Below are positions 35,712 to 43,656 of a DNA stretch of 64,000 nucleotides, piece after piece. The stretch comes from Xylanibacter muris. GTDB lineage: Bacteria; Bacteroidota; Bacteroidia; Bacteroidales; Bacteroidaceae. The notes beneath the pieces were generated by a model. It ran no database searches. It was not told the origin of the DNA and was given only the letters and a program-made list of their open reading frames with translations. Location of the stretch: NCBI RefSeq assembly GCF_013166605.1, contig NZ_JABKKF010000003.1, forward strand, positions 248,001-312,000, in the 5' to 3' direction. Within the stretch, counting starts at the first letter, position 1. Each line of letters starts with the position of its first letter. Position numbers and translations under genes: made by a program.

Positions 35712-36080
35712 ATGAAGGAGAAGAAACTTGGCGGTCGCCCTAAGTTGGCGAACTATCAGAAACGTTCCAAATGTTTTCGGGTAATGTTTACCGAGAACGA
35801 CTACATTTATATCCAATCCAAAGCGGAACAGGCAGGATTGTCAGTCAATGAATTTTGCCATCAGGCGGCAATGGATTGTCAGGTCTGTCAGCGCATCAGT
35901 CCGGAAATGGCATCGGCAATCCGTGACCTTTCCGGCATCGCCAATAATGTCAATCAGATTGCCCATCAGATGCACACTTATGGTTTGGAAGCAGTCAAAC
36001 AACAATGCTTTTCAATCATATCAGAAGTCAGTAGAATTATCAACCAAATAAAGAACAATAGTCATGATAGCAAAGATTAA
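35712..36080 (+). CDS. MobC/BmgB-like relaxosome accessory protein
   Basis: 122 aa, ATG start. The RSKCFRVMFTENDYIYIQSKAEQAGLSVNEFCHQAAM segment is a ribbon-helix-helix-like DNA-binding region, followed by LSGIANNVNQIAHQMHTYGLEAV, a MobC signature. It bends oriT DNA and helps the relaxase. Overlaps the relaxase start by 17 nt. Confidence 0.85.
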   Translation: MKEKKLGGRPKLANYQKRSKCFRVMFTENDYIYIQSKAEQAGLSVNEFCHQAAMDCQVCQRISPEMASAIRDLSGIANNVNQIAHQMHTYGLEAVKQQCFSIISEVSRIINQIKNNSHDSKD

Positions 36081-36963
36081 AACAAGAACGGATTTTGGAG
36101 GAATAGTGAATTATGCCAATGACCAAAAGAACAAAAAGAAGTGTGCCACACTATTAGCACACGAAGGTGTCTGTGCCATCAGCAATAAAACCATAGCTGA
36201 TTCTTTTCAGATACAAGCATCCATGCGTCCGAAAGTAAAAAATCCGGTGAAACACGTATCACTTGCTTTCTCTTCGCAAGACATTAGCCGTTTCACTGAT
36301 AACGAAGAAGGGGATGCGCTAATGGTAGAGATTGCTAAGAAATGGATGGAACAAATGAGGATTCGCAATACTCAATATATCATAGCCCGACATCACGACA
36401 CGAAACATCCTCATTGTCATTTGGTATTTAACCGGATAAACAATGATGGCAATCTCATTTCTGACAGCAATGAAAGAATACGTAATACGAAAGTATGTCG
36501 GGCTTTGACTAAAGAATATGAACTGTACTTTGCTCCTAAGAATAGTAAAGCCAGAAACAAGAGTCGTTTGCGCCCTTATCAATTACGGAAGTATAATCTA
36601 CGTTCTGCAACTCTTGATGCACTGGCTGTATCTTGTTCATGGGATGATTTTCTTGGCCTTCTCAAAGGTCAGGGTATAGATATACGCTTTAATCGTGCTG
36701 ATAACTCTGATAAAATTCGTGGTATATCATTCTGTCAAAATGAGTATAGTATAGCTGGTTCTAAACTTGACCGTGATTTGAGTTTTAATCGCCTTTGCGT
36801 TACGTTGGGCAATGTGGTAGCGGAACTGGTTGTTCAACCTCATCAAGCCATAACTTCCGGTGGAGGTGGAGGAACAAGTAATGAACAGGGATGGCGAGAC
36901 GACAAAGACAAGGACAACCAAAGAAACGAACCTTTTTATAAACCCTCAAAACGTAGAAGATAA
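36064..36963 (+). CDS. MobA/BmgA-like relaxase of mobile element 1
   Basis: 299 aa. N-terminal relaxase domain with YANDQKNKKKC and the three-His metal motif HHDTKHPHCHLVFNRI (about residues 114-129). It nicks oriT for mobilization by a helper conjugative element. The C-terminal end is Gly-rich and basic (SGGGGGTSNEQGWRDDKDKDNQ). It is on the short side but shows no truncation. The stop overlaps the next ATG by one base. Confidence 0.9.
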   Translation: MIAKIKTRTDFGGIVNYANDQKNKKKCATLLAHEGVCAISNKTIADSFQIQASMRPKVKNPVKHVSLAFSSQDISRFTDNEEGDALMVEIAKKWMEQMRIRNTQYIIARHHDTKHPHCHLVFNRINNDGNLISDSNERIRNTKVCRALTKEYELYFAPKNSKARNKSRLRPYQLRKYNLRSATLDALAVSCSWDDFLGLLKGQGIDIRFNRADNSDKIRGISFCQNEYSIAGSKLDRDLSFNRLCVTLGNVVAELVVQPHQAITSGGGGGTSNEQGWRDDKDKDNQRNEPFYKPSKRRR

Positions 36964-37595
36964 TGAAAGAAGATGTAGTAGCAGCAAATTTGGTAAATTT
37001 GCGCCAAAGTATCAACGAGCTTAAAGAGTGTATTGAAAAACAGAATACTACAGTTCTTAAACCAGAGCAATCTGTAAAAGTGGACTTTGATGAAAAGACC
37101 ATTTATAATGGAGTCGCCAAAAGTTTCTGTGCTTGCTGGAATGAAGCCTTGTCTGTGGTAAAGCAACATATCTGGAAGCAACAGCCGGACACATTGCCGT
37201 TCTCGCTATGGTTTCCGAAGCTTATTGAACTATTCAAGCAGAAGTCTAAATTTCTTGAATATCTTTATCGGCACGTTTGCGATTACAATCTCAATCGTAT
37301 GGCTATTGAAGCAAATACCGACTGCATATTAAAACGGCAGGACGAGATATTTGCCAAAATCAATGAGTTGAAAAATCCAGTAACGGTTATTCCGCCCAAT
37401 ATCAATGGGATGTTTATACGAGGGCATCATATCAAACTTCGATATGTTGCAGCCTTTGTTGTCATTATTGTTACCTGGGCTGTTGTAGCATCGGTTAGTA
37501 ACATGAAGCATAGAGAAGAAGCCTTTGCGTATTATTCGATGTATCGGGTGGTGAAGGAACAGTATGAAAAGGCAATAGGCAATAAAATAAATTGA
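36963..37595 (+). CDS. Membrane-anchored accessory protein of mobile element 1
   Basis: 210 aa. Mostly helical; one membrane segment near residues 160-178 (LRYVAAFVVIIVTWAVVASV), with a short charged tail. Proteins like this usually follow MobA/MobC in Bacteroidales elements, with no assigned function. The start overlaps the relaxase stop by one base. Confidence 0.7.
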   Translation: MKEDVVAANLVNLRQSINELKECIEKQNTTVLKPEQSVKVDFDEKTIYNGVAKSFCACWNEALSVVKQHIWKQQPDTLPFSLWFPKLIELFKQKSKFLEYLYRHVCDYNLNRMAIEANTDCILKRQDEIFAKINELKNPVTVIPPNINGMFIRGHHIKLRYVAAFVVIIVTWAVVASVSNMKHREEAFAYYSMYRVVKEQYEKAIGNKIN

Positions 37596-37605
37596 ATAAC
37601 TTAGT

Positions 37606-37647
37606 TTGTATTTGGTAGGTGATATTGTTACCACCTACCAAATACAA
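37606..37647. terminator. Bidirectional terminator between mobile element genes and the defence operon
   Basis: A 16-bp inverted repeat: 37606-37621 pairs with 37632-37647, with a 10-nt loop, in the convergent gap 37596-37724. Confidence 0.65.
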
Positions 37648-37724
37648 CAAATGTCTTTATGGATGCATTTTTACTTTCTTTAACCATTGTATAGTATTGC
37701 CTACCTAACACCAAAATACATTAT

Positions 37725-39524
37725 CTAATTGTTGCAACAATTAGGAGCTTTAACAAAAATAGCTATAGGAAAGTCCATAAAACGCGCCTTCATATCTTCT
37801 GGAAATTGTTGAATTACAAACTGAGCTACATCCAACTTGTCTAACAGTAAAAAAGCCCCTGCTTTTACCATATCAGAATTGTTTTGAGACAGTTGAAGCA
37901 ATAAGTTAACTTCGTTTTTTGTAAATGTTCGCTGACGTTTAATTATTTGCAAAATATTTAATTGATGTATTGCAATCATTGAGTTATCACGCTCATGTTT
38001 CAAAAGCCATTGCGCTAACGATTGTGCAACTTCAATTGTAAACTTACTCTTCTCTAAATTGTCTGACATTTTTAGCTCATCATAAGCCTTCAGCATGTGA
38101 AGTAAATCCAAGTTCGCCTGTATAAGTACACGAGAATCTTTTATATAGCACTCATTGTATACTTCTACAATTCTATCATAAGGGATGTTATCAAAGAGTA
38201 CATACCCCTTTTGTTCTAAAAAAGAAAATATTGGTACTCGAAATGGGGTAACGTCATTGTTCTGTATCACCTCGATAGATGATGTAAAAGCGTTGTCTAT
38301 ATAAAACTTCTCTCTATTGTCACTTTGGCATACTAAAAGCACATTTATATTTGCAATGCTTATCTTAAACATGTTTTGCGGATTTGTAAGTCCAATAGCC
38401 TTGTGTTCGATAAGAGCTTTATACAATTGGCGCATAGAAAAATTGTCTTTTCCCGTAAACGTCTTATAATTTATTGGGGTCTTTATATTTAAAATATCAA
38501 GAACAGCCTTGTGAATATTTAGATTTGATAACTGCTTATTTATCGTTGATAAAAGAACTTTTTTATTAGATGCATTTATTGTTATTTCTGTATCTCCAAA
38601 CTTCATACTTCCATATTCTATGAGCTGCTTATAAACTTCATAGGCTTTTATTTGCTCATCTGTAGTATTAGCCAATATTTCTAATGTGCTTATACGTTTA
38701 GTAGATGGTGCCCTTTGTTCGGATTTAAGAAGAAATAAGCTTTCCAATCTATAAGATACGCTCTCCTTGGTATAGGTTAGAATATAATTTGTGGCAACAA
38801 TATCTTTACCAATATAAACATTCTCTTCTTTATTGATAGTCAGTTCTGGCAAAACTATATTCATTAAGCCATTTCCTATAGGTATTTCGACTCCCTCTTT
38901 TGTTTTTAGATACAGGAAGGATTTAAATCCTCCAAGAAAGTCTTTCAATAGATTATCTTTCTTCCCTTGAAATGAAAATTCCCATTGGTAATCATGGACA
39001 TTTTTAATATCTTCAATACTAAATGGAGTTTTTGAAGCGAAACTTTTCTGTTTGATACAATCTGACAAAAAAGCTTTCAATTCGACTTCAATCCAGGATT
39101 TATCCCTGCTTAGTGCTTCAAATGGCATATTCTTGGTCTTTTGCTGTTTATTTATGGAAGCAAGTAGTCCTCGTATTTCAATAGGAGCCATCTTCTTGTA
39201 GAATATCTTGTTATCCCCATTGGACATAACTTCTACAACAAAGAACACGAATCCTTCGTTTTTTGCATTTTTAAGAAATATGGTCTCGATGGGGAAGGTC
39301 TCTTTGTTCTTGAATTTAGAAACTTCTTTTCCTTTTACCTGAATTCGAAGACTTCCAATATAATTTTTCCTAATATCTTTTTTACTTTCGTATAGATTGA
39401 GTTCTCCGTCCCAATCAGGAGTTTTATCATTCTCCTGAATTTGGGGCGAGATTAAGTTACAAGTGTTGAAATAACGTTTTACTGCACCTGTAGCTAATTC
39501 TTCTATGTCTTTTTTACTCAGCAT
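37725..39524 (-). CDS. DUF4365 nuclease-like protein, last gene of the defence operon
   Basis: About 599 aa from ATG 39524 (the frame is open to 39596, inside the methyltransferase). The N-terminal 150 residues match DUF4365: TPDWDGELNLY followed by SLRIQVKGKEV, which together give the Asp...Q-x-K residues of a PD-(D/E)xK-type nuclease fold. The remaining 450 residues are helical and unrecognised, ending with a CNN tail. It starts 10 bp after the methyltransferase, same strand. In a restriction-type system this would be the cutting subunit. Nuclease activity is inferred from the fold. Confidence 0.72.
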   Translation of the reverse strand: MLSKKDIEELATGAVKRYFNTCNLISPQIQENDKTPDWDGELNLYESKKDIRKNYIGSLRIQVKGKEVSKFKNKETFPIETIFLKNAKNEGFVFFVVEVMSNGDNKIFYKKMAPIEIRGLLASINKQQKTKNMPFEALSRDKSWIEVELKAFLSDCIKQKSFASKTPFSIEDIKNVHDYQWEFSFQGKKDNLLKDFLGGFKSFLYLKTKEGVEIPIGNGLMNIVLPELTINKEENVYIGKDIVATNYILTYTKESVSYRLESLFLLKSEQRAPSTKRISTLEILANTTDEQIKAYEVYKQLIEYGSMKFGDTEITINASNKKVLLSTINKQLSNLNIHKAVLDILNIKTPINYKTFTGKDNFSMRQLYKALIEHKAIGLTNPQNMFKISIANINVLLVCQSDNREKFYIDNAFTSSIEVIQNNDVTPFRVPIFSFLEQKGYVLFDNIPYDRIVEVYNECYIKDSRVLIQANLDLLHMLKAYDELKMSDNLEKSKFTIEVAQSLAQWLLKHERDNSMIAIHQLNILQIIKRQRTFTKNEVNLLLQLSQNNSDMVKAGAFLLLDKLDVAQFVIQQFPEDMKARFMDFPIAIFVKAPNCCNN

Positions 39525-39534
39525 AAATCTTCTA

Positions 39535-42500
39535 TCAGTTATCAAATCCAAATTTGTTCCAAGCTTCCAGCACAAGACGCTTGGTGCGGTATTCACCTAA
39601 TTCACGGATTTCACGCTCTTTTAGTACACGAAATGTTTCGTTGATGCAGCCCTTTCCACATACATCCTCCGGGTCGAGAATGTAGCGAAGGTCTTCTGTT
39701 CTCAGTCCGTAAAGGTGGGCGAATATGGCATCCAGCTCTGCCTGCCATACGGTACGCTGTTCTTCATTCCATATTATAGGCTCATCCGGCAGGTCATATT
39801 CTTCCGGACATTCTTCACGCAGTTCTTCCATCCAGCCATCGAGATCGTGATTGAACCAGCAGAGACGGGCAACCCTCTCTACTATTTCACGTTCATAACC
39901 TGATGTTTGTATTTGTGCAGGGATAAGTATCGGGAATTGTTTGACAAAACCGATACTGGCATGACTTCCTCCGATTTTTTGCCTTGTTGTATAGTCAAAT
40001 ACTAATGACGACATCATTCCTAAAAGCAACGCCCCGGGCATAGTGCCACGCTCCGCGTAGAGGAGCGTGGCACTATGCCCGACGCCGAAGGCGTCGGGAA
40101 TAGGTGAACAAACGAAAGTTCTTTCGTTTGTTGCGTTAGTAATATCTCTGAACCCTATTATCCACTTATGTTTCCATTGCCAGAGTACATTTCCATCTTT
40201 ATCAGTCTTTATCAATCTGTCTTCTACAGCAGAAAGTGGAATCCAATACCATGGAATGATAGAAGACGTCGGGTTCAATAATTCTTCAAGTGAAGGTGTT
40301 TCAATGGTGTTGGGCCGTTCACCCTCTATGGGCCATGTTCCGTAGTGATGATTGTAGTGCCAAATCATCTTTCCCTCATAGAGTGGCACGTATATTTCGC
40401 CATCCAATTCGAAGTTGGGGGCTTCATAGGTGGCACCAGCATCTATCAGTTGGGCATATGTGCGGAACAGTTGGGAGTCATTAGACATGTGAATCATACT
40501 TCCAAACTTCACTTGCCAAGGATTCTCACCTGTAGTTTCGTTAAGTAATATCTGCGAATGACGATAGATTTTTGCTGTTAATTCAGCATCACGACTGGTA
40601 CGGAATACGGGACACGTCTTGGTGTTCGGATTCAGTCGTGCAAAGTCGGAAGATTGCAACGTGTATATGCGATTTGGGTCAAGCAGATGGTCAAGGCGTG
40701 TAAGATAAAATCCTCCACTAACAGAACGCGATTTTGTCTGTGTCTTACCTGCGGTAAGAAGGCAAAATTTGAACATACGATGTATATCAAACAATGCTTC
40801 TTTATTCTCAAAATCATAGAGAGATACAAGCCTGTTCTCATCTATGAGTTTTGAGAAAAATGCTTTATTGCTGTCGTTCACAGCTATACCGGTTGGCAGA
40901 ACAAGCCCCCATGCCTCTCTGGAGAAAGACAAACAAAGTTCCGCAAACATTGGATAAAGGTCAATATCACCAGTGGCAGTAAGCGGAAATCGGCTGGAAA
41001 ATCGGACGAAGCGGCTCTCTGCCTCGGCAAAAGCCAAAGCATCGGTATATTCCTTATATAATATTGGGTCAATTATCGGAAGGTTGGCAATTGCTTTTTT
41101 GCGTTGAGCTGCTGTTCCTGCATTGACTATGTCGAAACGCCCATGACTTTCAAACCACTTTTTGTCTTCCACCTTGATTTTATCCCAAGGCGGATTGCCG
41201 CACATTACATCAAATCCACCATCAGCAAAGACTTCGGGAAACTCTACGCACCAGTGGAAGAAGCGGTTGGCACGTGCCACTTCGTTCACTTCATGCTTGA
41301 ACGAATCGGAAAGCACTTGCAGACCTTCCATTTCTTCGGCTGTGTAATCAAGATACTTTATCTCTTGCAACGCATTATAAACGGTACGGGTATAGGGAAT
41401 GTCAAGCGATGTGAATATATTTGTCTCTTCGTCAAATTGAGAAATAAAATCTTCATCTTTGAATTGTTTGAAGAAACTATAAGTGTAAATGTCGCAAGCA
41501 CGTCGCAAACATTCTACACGTGGCGATTGCATCAGTTCTTCCCACTTAGACTGTTTAGTAAGTTCTTGCAAAAGCGATTCTTCTGGCAGGGCACTAATTT
41601 CTTTTACTTTTCCGGCAAGTCCTACTTGCTCGCTGTCAATGCTCTGTATGGCAATGTCTCCGCTAAACAATGTCATCGCATATCCTACCGACTTGCCGTC
41701 TTGAACCAAAGCCACATCTTTAAGAGCTTCCTTATTCAAGTCTATAATCTTTTTCTTTGCTTCTTTATTCTCGGCAGAGAAAGCCTCTTTAGGTACACCA
41801 TTGAGCAATGTGTCGAGATTGGTAACACCTATCACAGAGTTTCCGCAACGTACATGATGGTCGAGGAATGAAAGCGGCTTACCTGCACAATAACCTTCAA
41901 TCCAAAGTACGACTTTACATAATTCCACTGCATCAGGGTTGTAATCGACGGCATAGATACACTTTTGAATGACCTCACGGAGTGCTTCACGGTAGTCCTG
42001 CGAAGCCGGATTGTCCTCACCTGTACGCAAGGTACAAATATACCATGCCAGTGTACGAGCCATAGCTAATACAATATGACCGGAACCGCTGGCGGCATCG
42101 CAAACTTTCATAGAGAGCAGAGAGCGTACTTTCTCTTCAGTGGTTTGGCATTGGGCAATGCGCTTTTTAATAACCGGCTCCAATGTGGTACGAATCAGAT
42201 TCTGTACAAGGTCGGGGCGAGTATAATAGGAACTGGATGACTTTCTATCCAAACCAGCACCAAATGTAAAGTCCCAATTTGTAAGAGAAGTACCTTGCGT
42301 TATGACGGCACGCATTTCGAGGATACCTTCATATACTGAGCCGAACTCCTCTACATCAAGAGAAGAGTAGTTAATCTTTACTCGATTTTGCTTTTCGTCC
42401 TTAAACTCGTTCAGACTAAAGAAAGCTTCAAGTAGCTGCCTATTAGAAATCTGACATCGGCGTAAATAGCGCAAAGTATCTTTGTGGAATAATATCCCAC

Positions 42501-43644
42501 CAAGTGGTTTGATGCAGAGAGGCGCTCCAAAGGCTTCATCCTCAAACAAACGAAATGAGTCCATCAGACCTTCCCATAAGTCATGGTATCTCTCATTGCG
42601 CAAATGGGGCAATTCGGATAATCCACGCAAACGAGATACAGCATAGAACCTTTTGTAAATGTCTTGGCAACGAACCTTTCGGTCATAATCAGCATCCTTA
42701 TCCGGCTCACCAATATGATACACCAAATTCCTGTCCTCAATGATAAAGAGGAACAGGATGCGATAGATGAAGTGTATTAGTTCCTTGTTGAGCGTTTGAG
42801 CATTGGCTTCACCATTTATAACAGCCAAACGAAAGGCTTCATTACCTTCACCTTCGCCACAAACAACGGCACGCCCCAGCTTTTCCATCGTTTTCTGAAC
42901 AGCATCGCTCAATCCGGTACGAATGCGGTTGCCACTTTCAATGGAGCGATTGAACCATTGTTCCATGATGCACGCATCATCTCCACCATGGCTGAAACGA
43001 GATGTGTGCATCAAACGGAACAGCAGACAGAACTCGGCATAATGATCTTCCTCGACCATGCGACGCATGTCAAATTCGATATAGGTCAGTTTTACCAACT
43101 GTCCTGTGTTGCGAATCAGTCGAAGCACCTGCCCATTGGCCACGATACCATAGATATGCTCGGTACTGTTGAGATAGTCGAGCATGGTGGCATGAGGAGA
43201 TTTTTGTCGGCGCTCGCCTTTTACACGTTGATCAAGCGTACATTTATCCAATGTGTCCAGTTCGACATCACCAGTTTTATCACCTACAATGATGACAGGC
43301 ATCTGTCCAAGTTCGGGACAGATATAGGGAATATCAAACTTACGCTCGCTTACCTCTAATTGAGTCGGCTGATAATCCAGTTGGTAGTCCAGACTAGAAA
43401 AGAAACGCTCCATCAGGCGGCGTACAGATTTCGTACCGTATGGGTCGCGTAGCGTGTTGCGCTCGGCGAATAGCTTCCAATCATTGCGCAGGCTACTCCA
43501 TGCATTGTCAATTTTAGCAGTGAGCGAAACATCAAGGTTGAAGTCCTGCTCACGATTTCCTTGCATGGATGAATCTGTTTCTATTTCGTGCAAGATGTCA
43601 TCAGAAAGAAGATGACCATATATATGTATTGATGTATAATCCAT
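39535..43644 (-). CDS. Large Eco57I/DrmMI-like adenine DNA methyltransferase
   Basis: 1369 aa, ATG start. The N-terminal part contains a VSERKFDIPYI...VELDTLDKC region as in type IIG/DISARM proteins, then SAM-binding motif I (VCDAASGSGHIVLAMA, about residue 515), motif IV NPPWDKIK (about 817), an Eco57I-type insertion and a target-recognition-like C-terminal half. This is the m6A type found as DrmMI in DISARM and PglX in BREX. It would mark host DNA. The stop lies 10 bp before the DUF4365 gene and the start 12 bp after the SNF2 gene, so the operon is tight. Confidence 0.88.
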   Translation of the reverse strand: MDYTSIHIYGHLLSDDILHEIETDSSMQGNREQDFNLDVSLTAKIDNAWSSLRNDWKLFAERNTLRDPYGTKSVRRLMERFFSSLDYQLDYQPTQLEVSERKFDIPYICPELGQMPVIIVGDKTGDVELDTLDKCTLDQRVKGERRQKSPHATMLDYLNSTEHIYGIVANGQVLRLIRNTGQLVKLTYIEFDMRRMVEEDHYAEFCLLFRLMHTSRFSHGGDDACIMEQWFNRSIESGNRIRTGLSDAVQKTMEKLGRAVVCGEGEGNEAFRLAVINGEANAQTLNKELIHFIYRILFLFIIEDRNLVYHIGEPDKDADYDRKVRCQDIYKRFYAVSRLRGLSELPHLRNERYHDLWEGLMDSFRLFEDEAFGAPLCIKPLGGILFHKDTLRYLRRCQISNRQLLEAFFSLNEFKDEKQNRVKINYSSLDVEEFGSVYEGILEMRAVITQGTSLTNWDFTFGAGLDRKSSSSYYTRPDLVQNLIRTTLEPVIKKRIAQCQTTEEKVRSLLSMKVCDAASGSGHIVLAMARTLAWYICTLRTGEDNPASQDYREALREVIQKCIYAVDYNPDAVELCKVVLWIEGYCAGKPLSFLDHHVRCGNSVIGVTNLDTLLNGVPKEAFSAENKEAKKKIIDLNKEALKDVALVQDGKSVGYAMTLFSGDIAIQSIDSEQVGLAGKVKEISALPEESLLQELTKQSKWEELMQSPRVECLRRACDIYTYSFFKQFKDEDFISQFDEETNIFTSLDIPYTRTVYNALQEIKYLDYTAEEMEGLQVLSDSFKHEVNEVARANRFFHWCVEFPEVFADGGFDVMCGNPPWDKIKVEDKKWFESHGRFDIVNAGTAAQRKKAIANLPIIDPILYKEYTDALAFAEAESRFVRFSSRFPLTATGDIDLYPMFAELCLSFSREAWGLVLPTGIAVNDSNKAFFSKLIDENRLVSLYDFENKEALFDIHRMFKFCLLTAGKTQTKSRSVSGGFYLTRLDHLLDPNRIYTLQSSDFARLNPNTKTCPVFRTSRDAELTAKIYRHSQILLNETTGENPWQVKFGSMIHMSNDSQLFRTYAQLIDAGATYEAPNFELDGEIYVPLYEGKMIWHYNHHYGTWPIEGERPNTIETPSLEELLNPTSSIIPWYWIPLSAVEDRLIKTDKDGNVLWQWKHKWIIGFRDITNATNERTFVCSPIPDAFGVGHSATLLYAERGTMPGALLLGMMSSLVFDYTTRQKIGGSHASIGFVKQFPILIPAQIQTSGYEREIVERVARLCWFNHDLDGWMEELREECPEEYDLPDEPIIWNEEQRTVWQAELDAIFAHLYGLRTEDLRYILDPEDVCGKGCINETFRVLKEREIRELGEYRTKRLVLEAWNKFGFDN

Positions 43645-43656
43645 AGTGAATACCTT

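Noticed and set aside
41104..41871. 255-aa plus-strand frame
   Set aside because: Antisense to the methyltransferase; no ribosome-binding site or domain.
42796..43359. 187-aa plus-strand frame
   Set aside because: Antisense to the N-terminal part of the methyltransferase.
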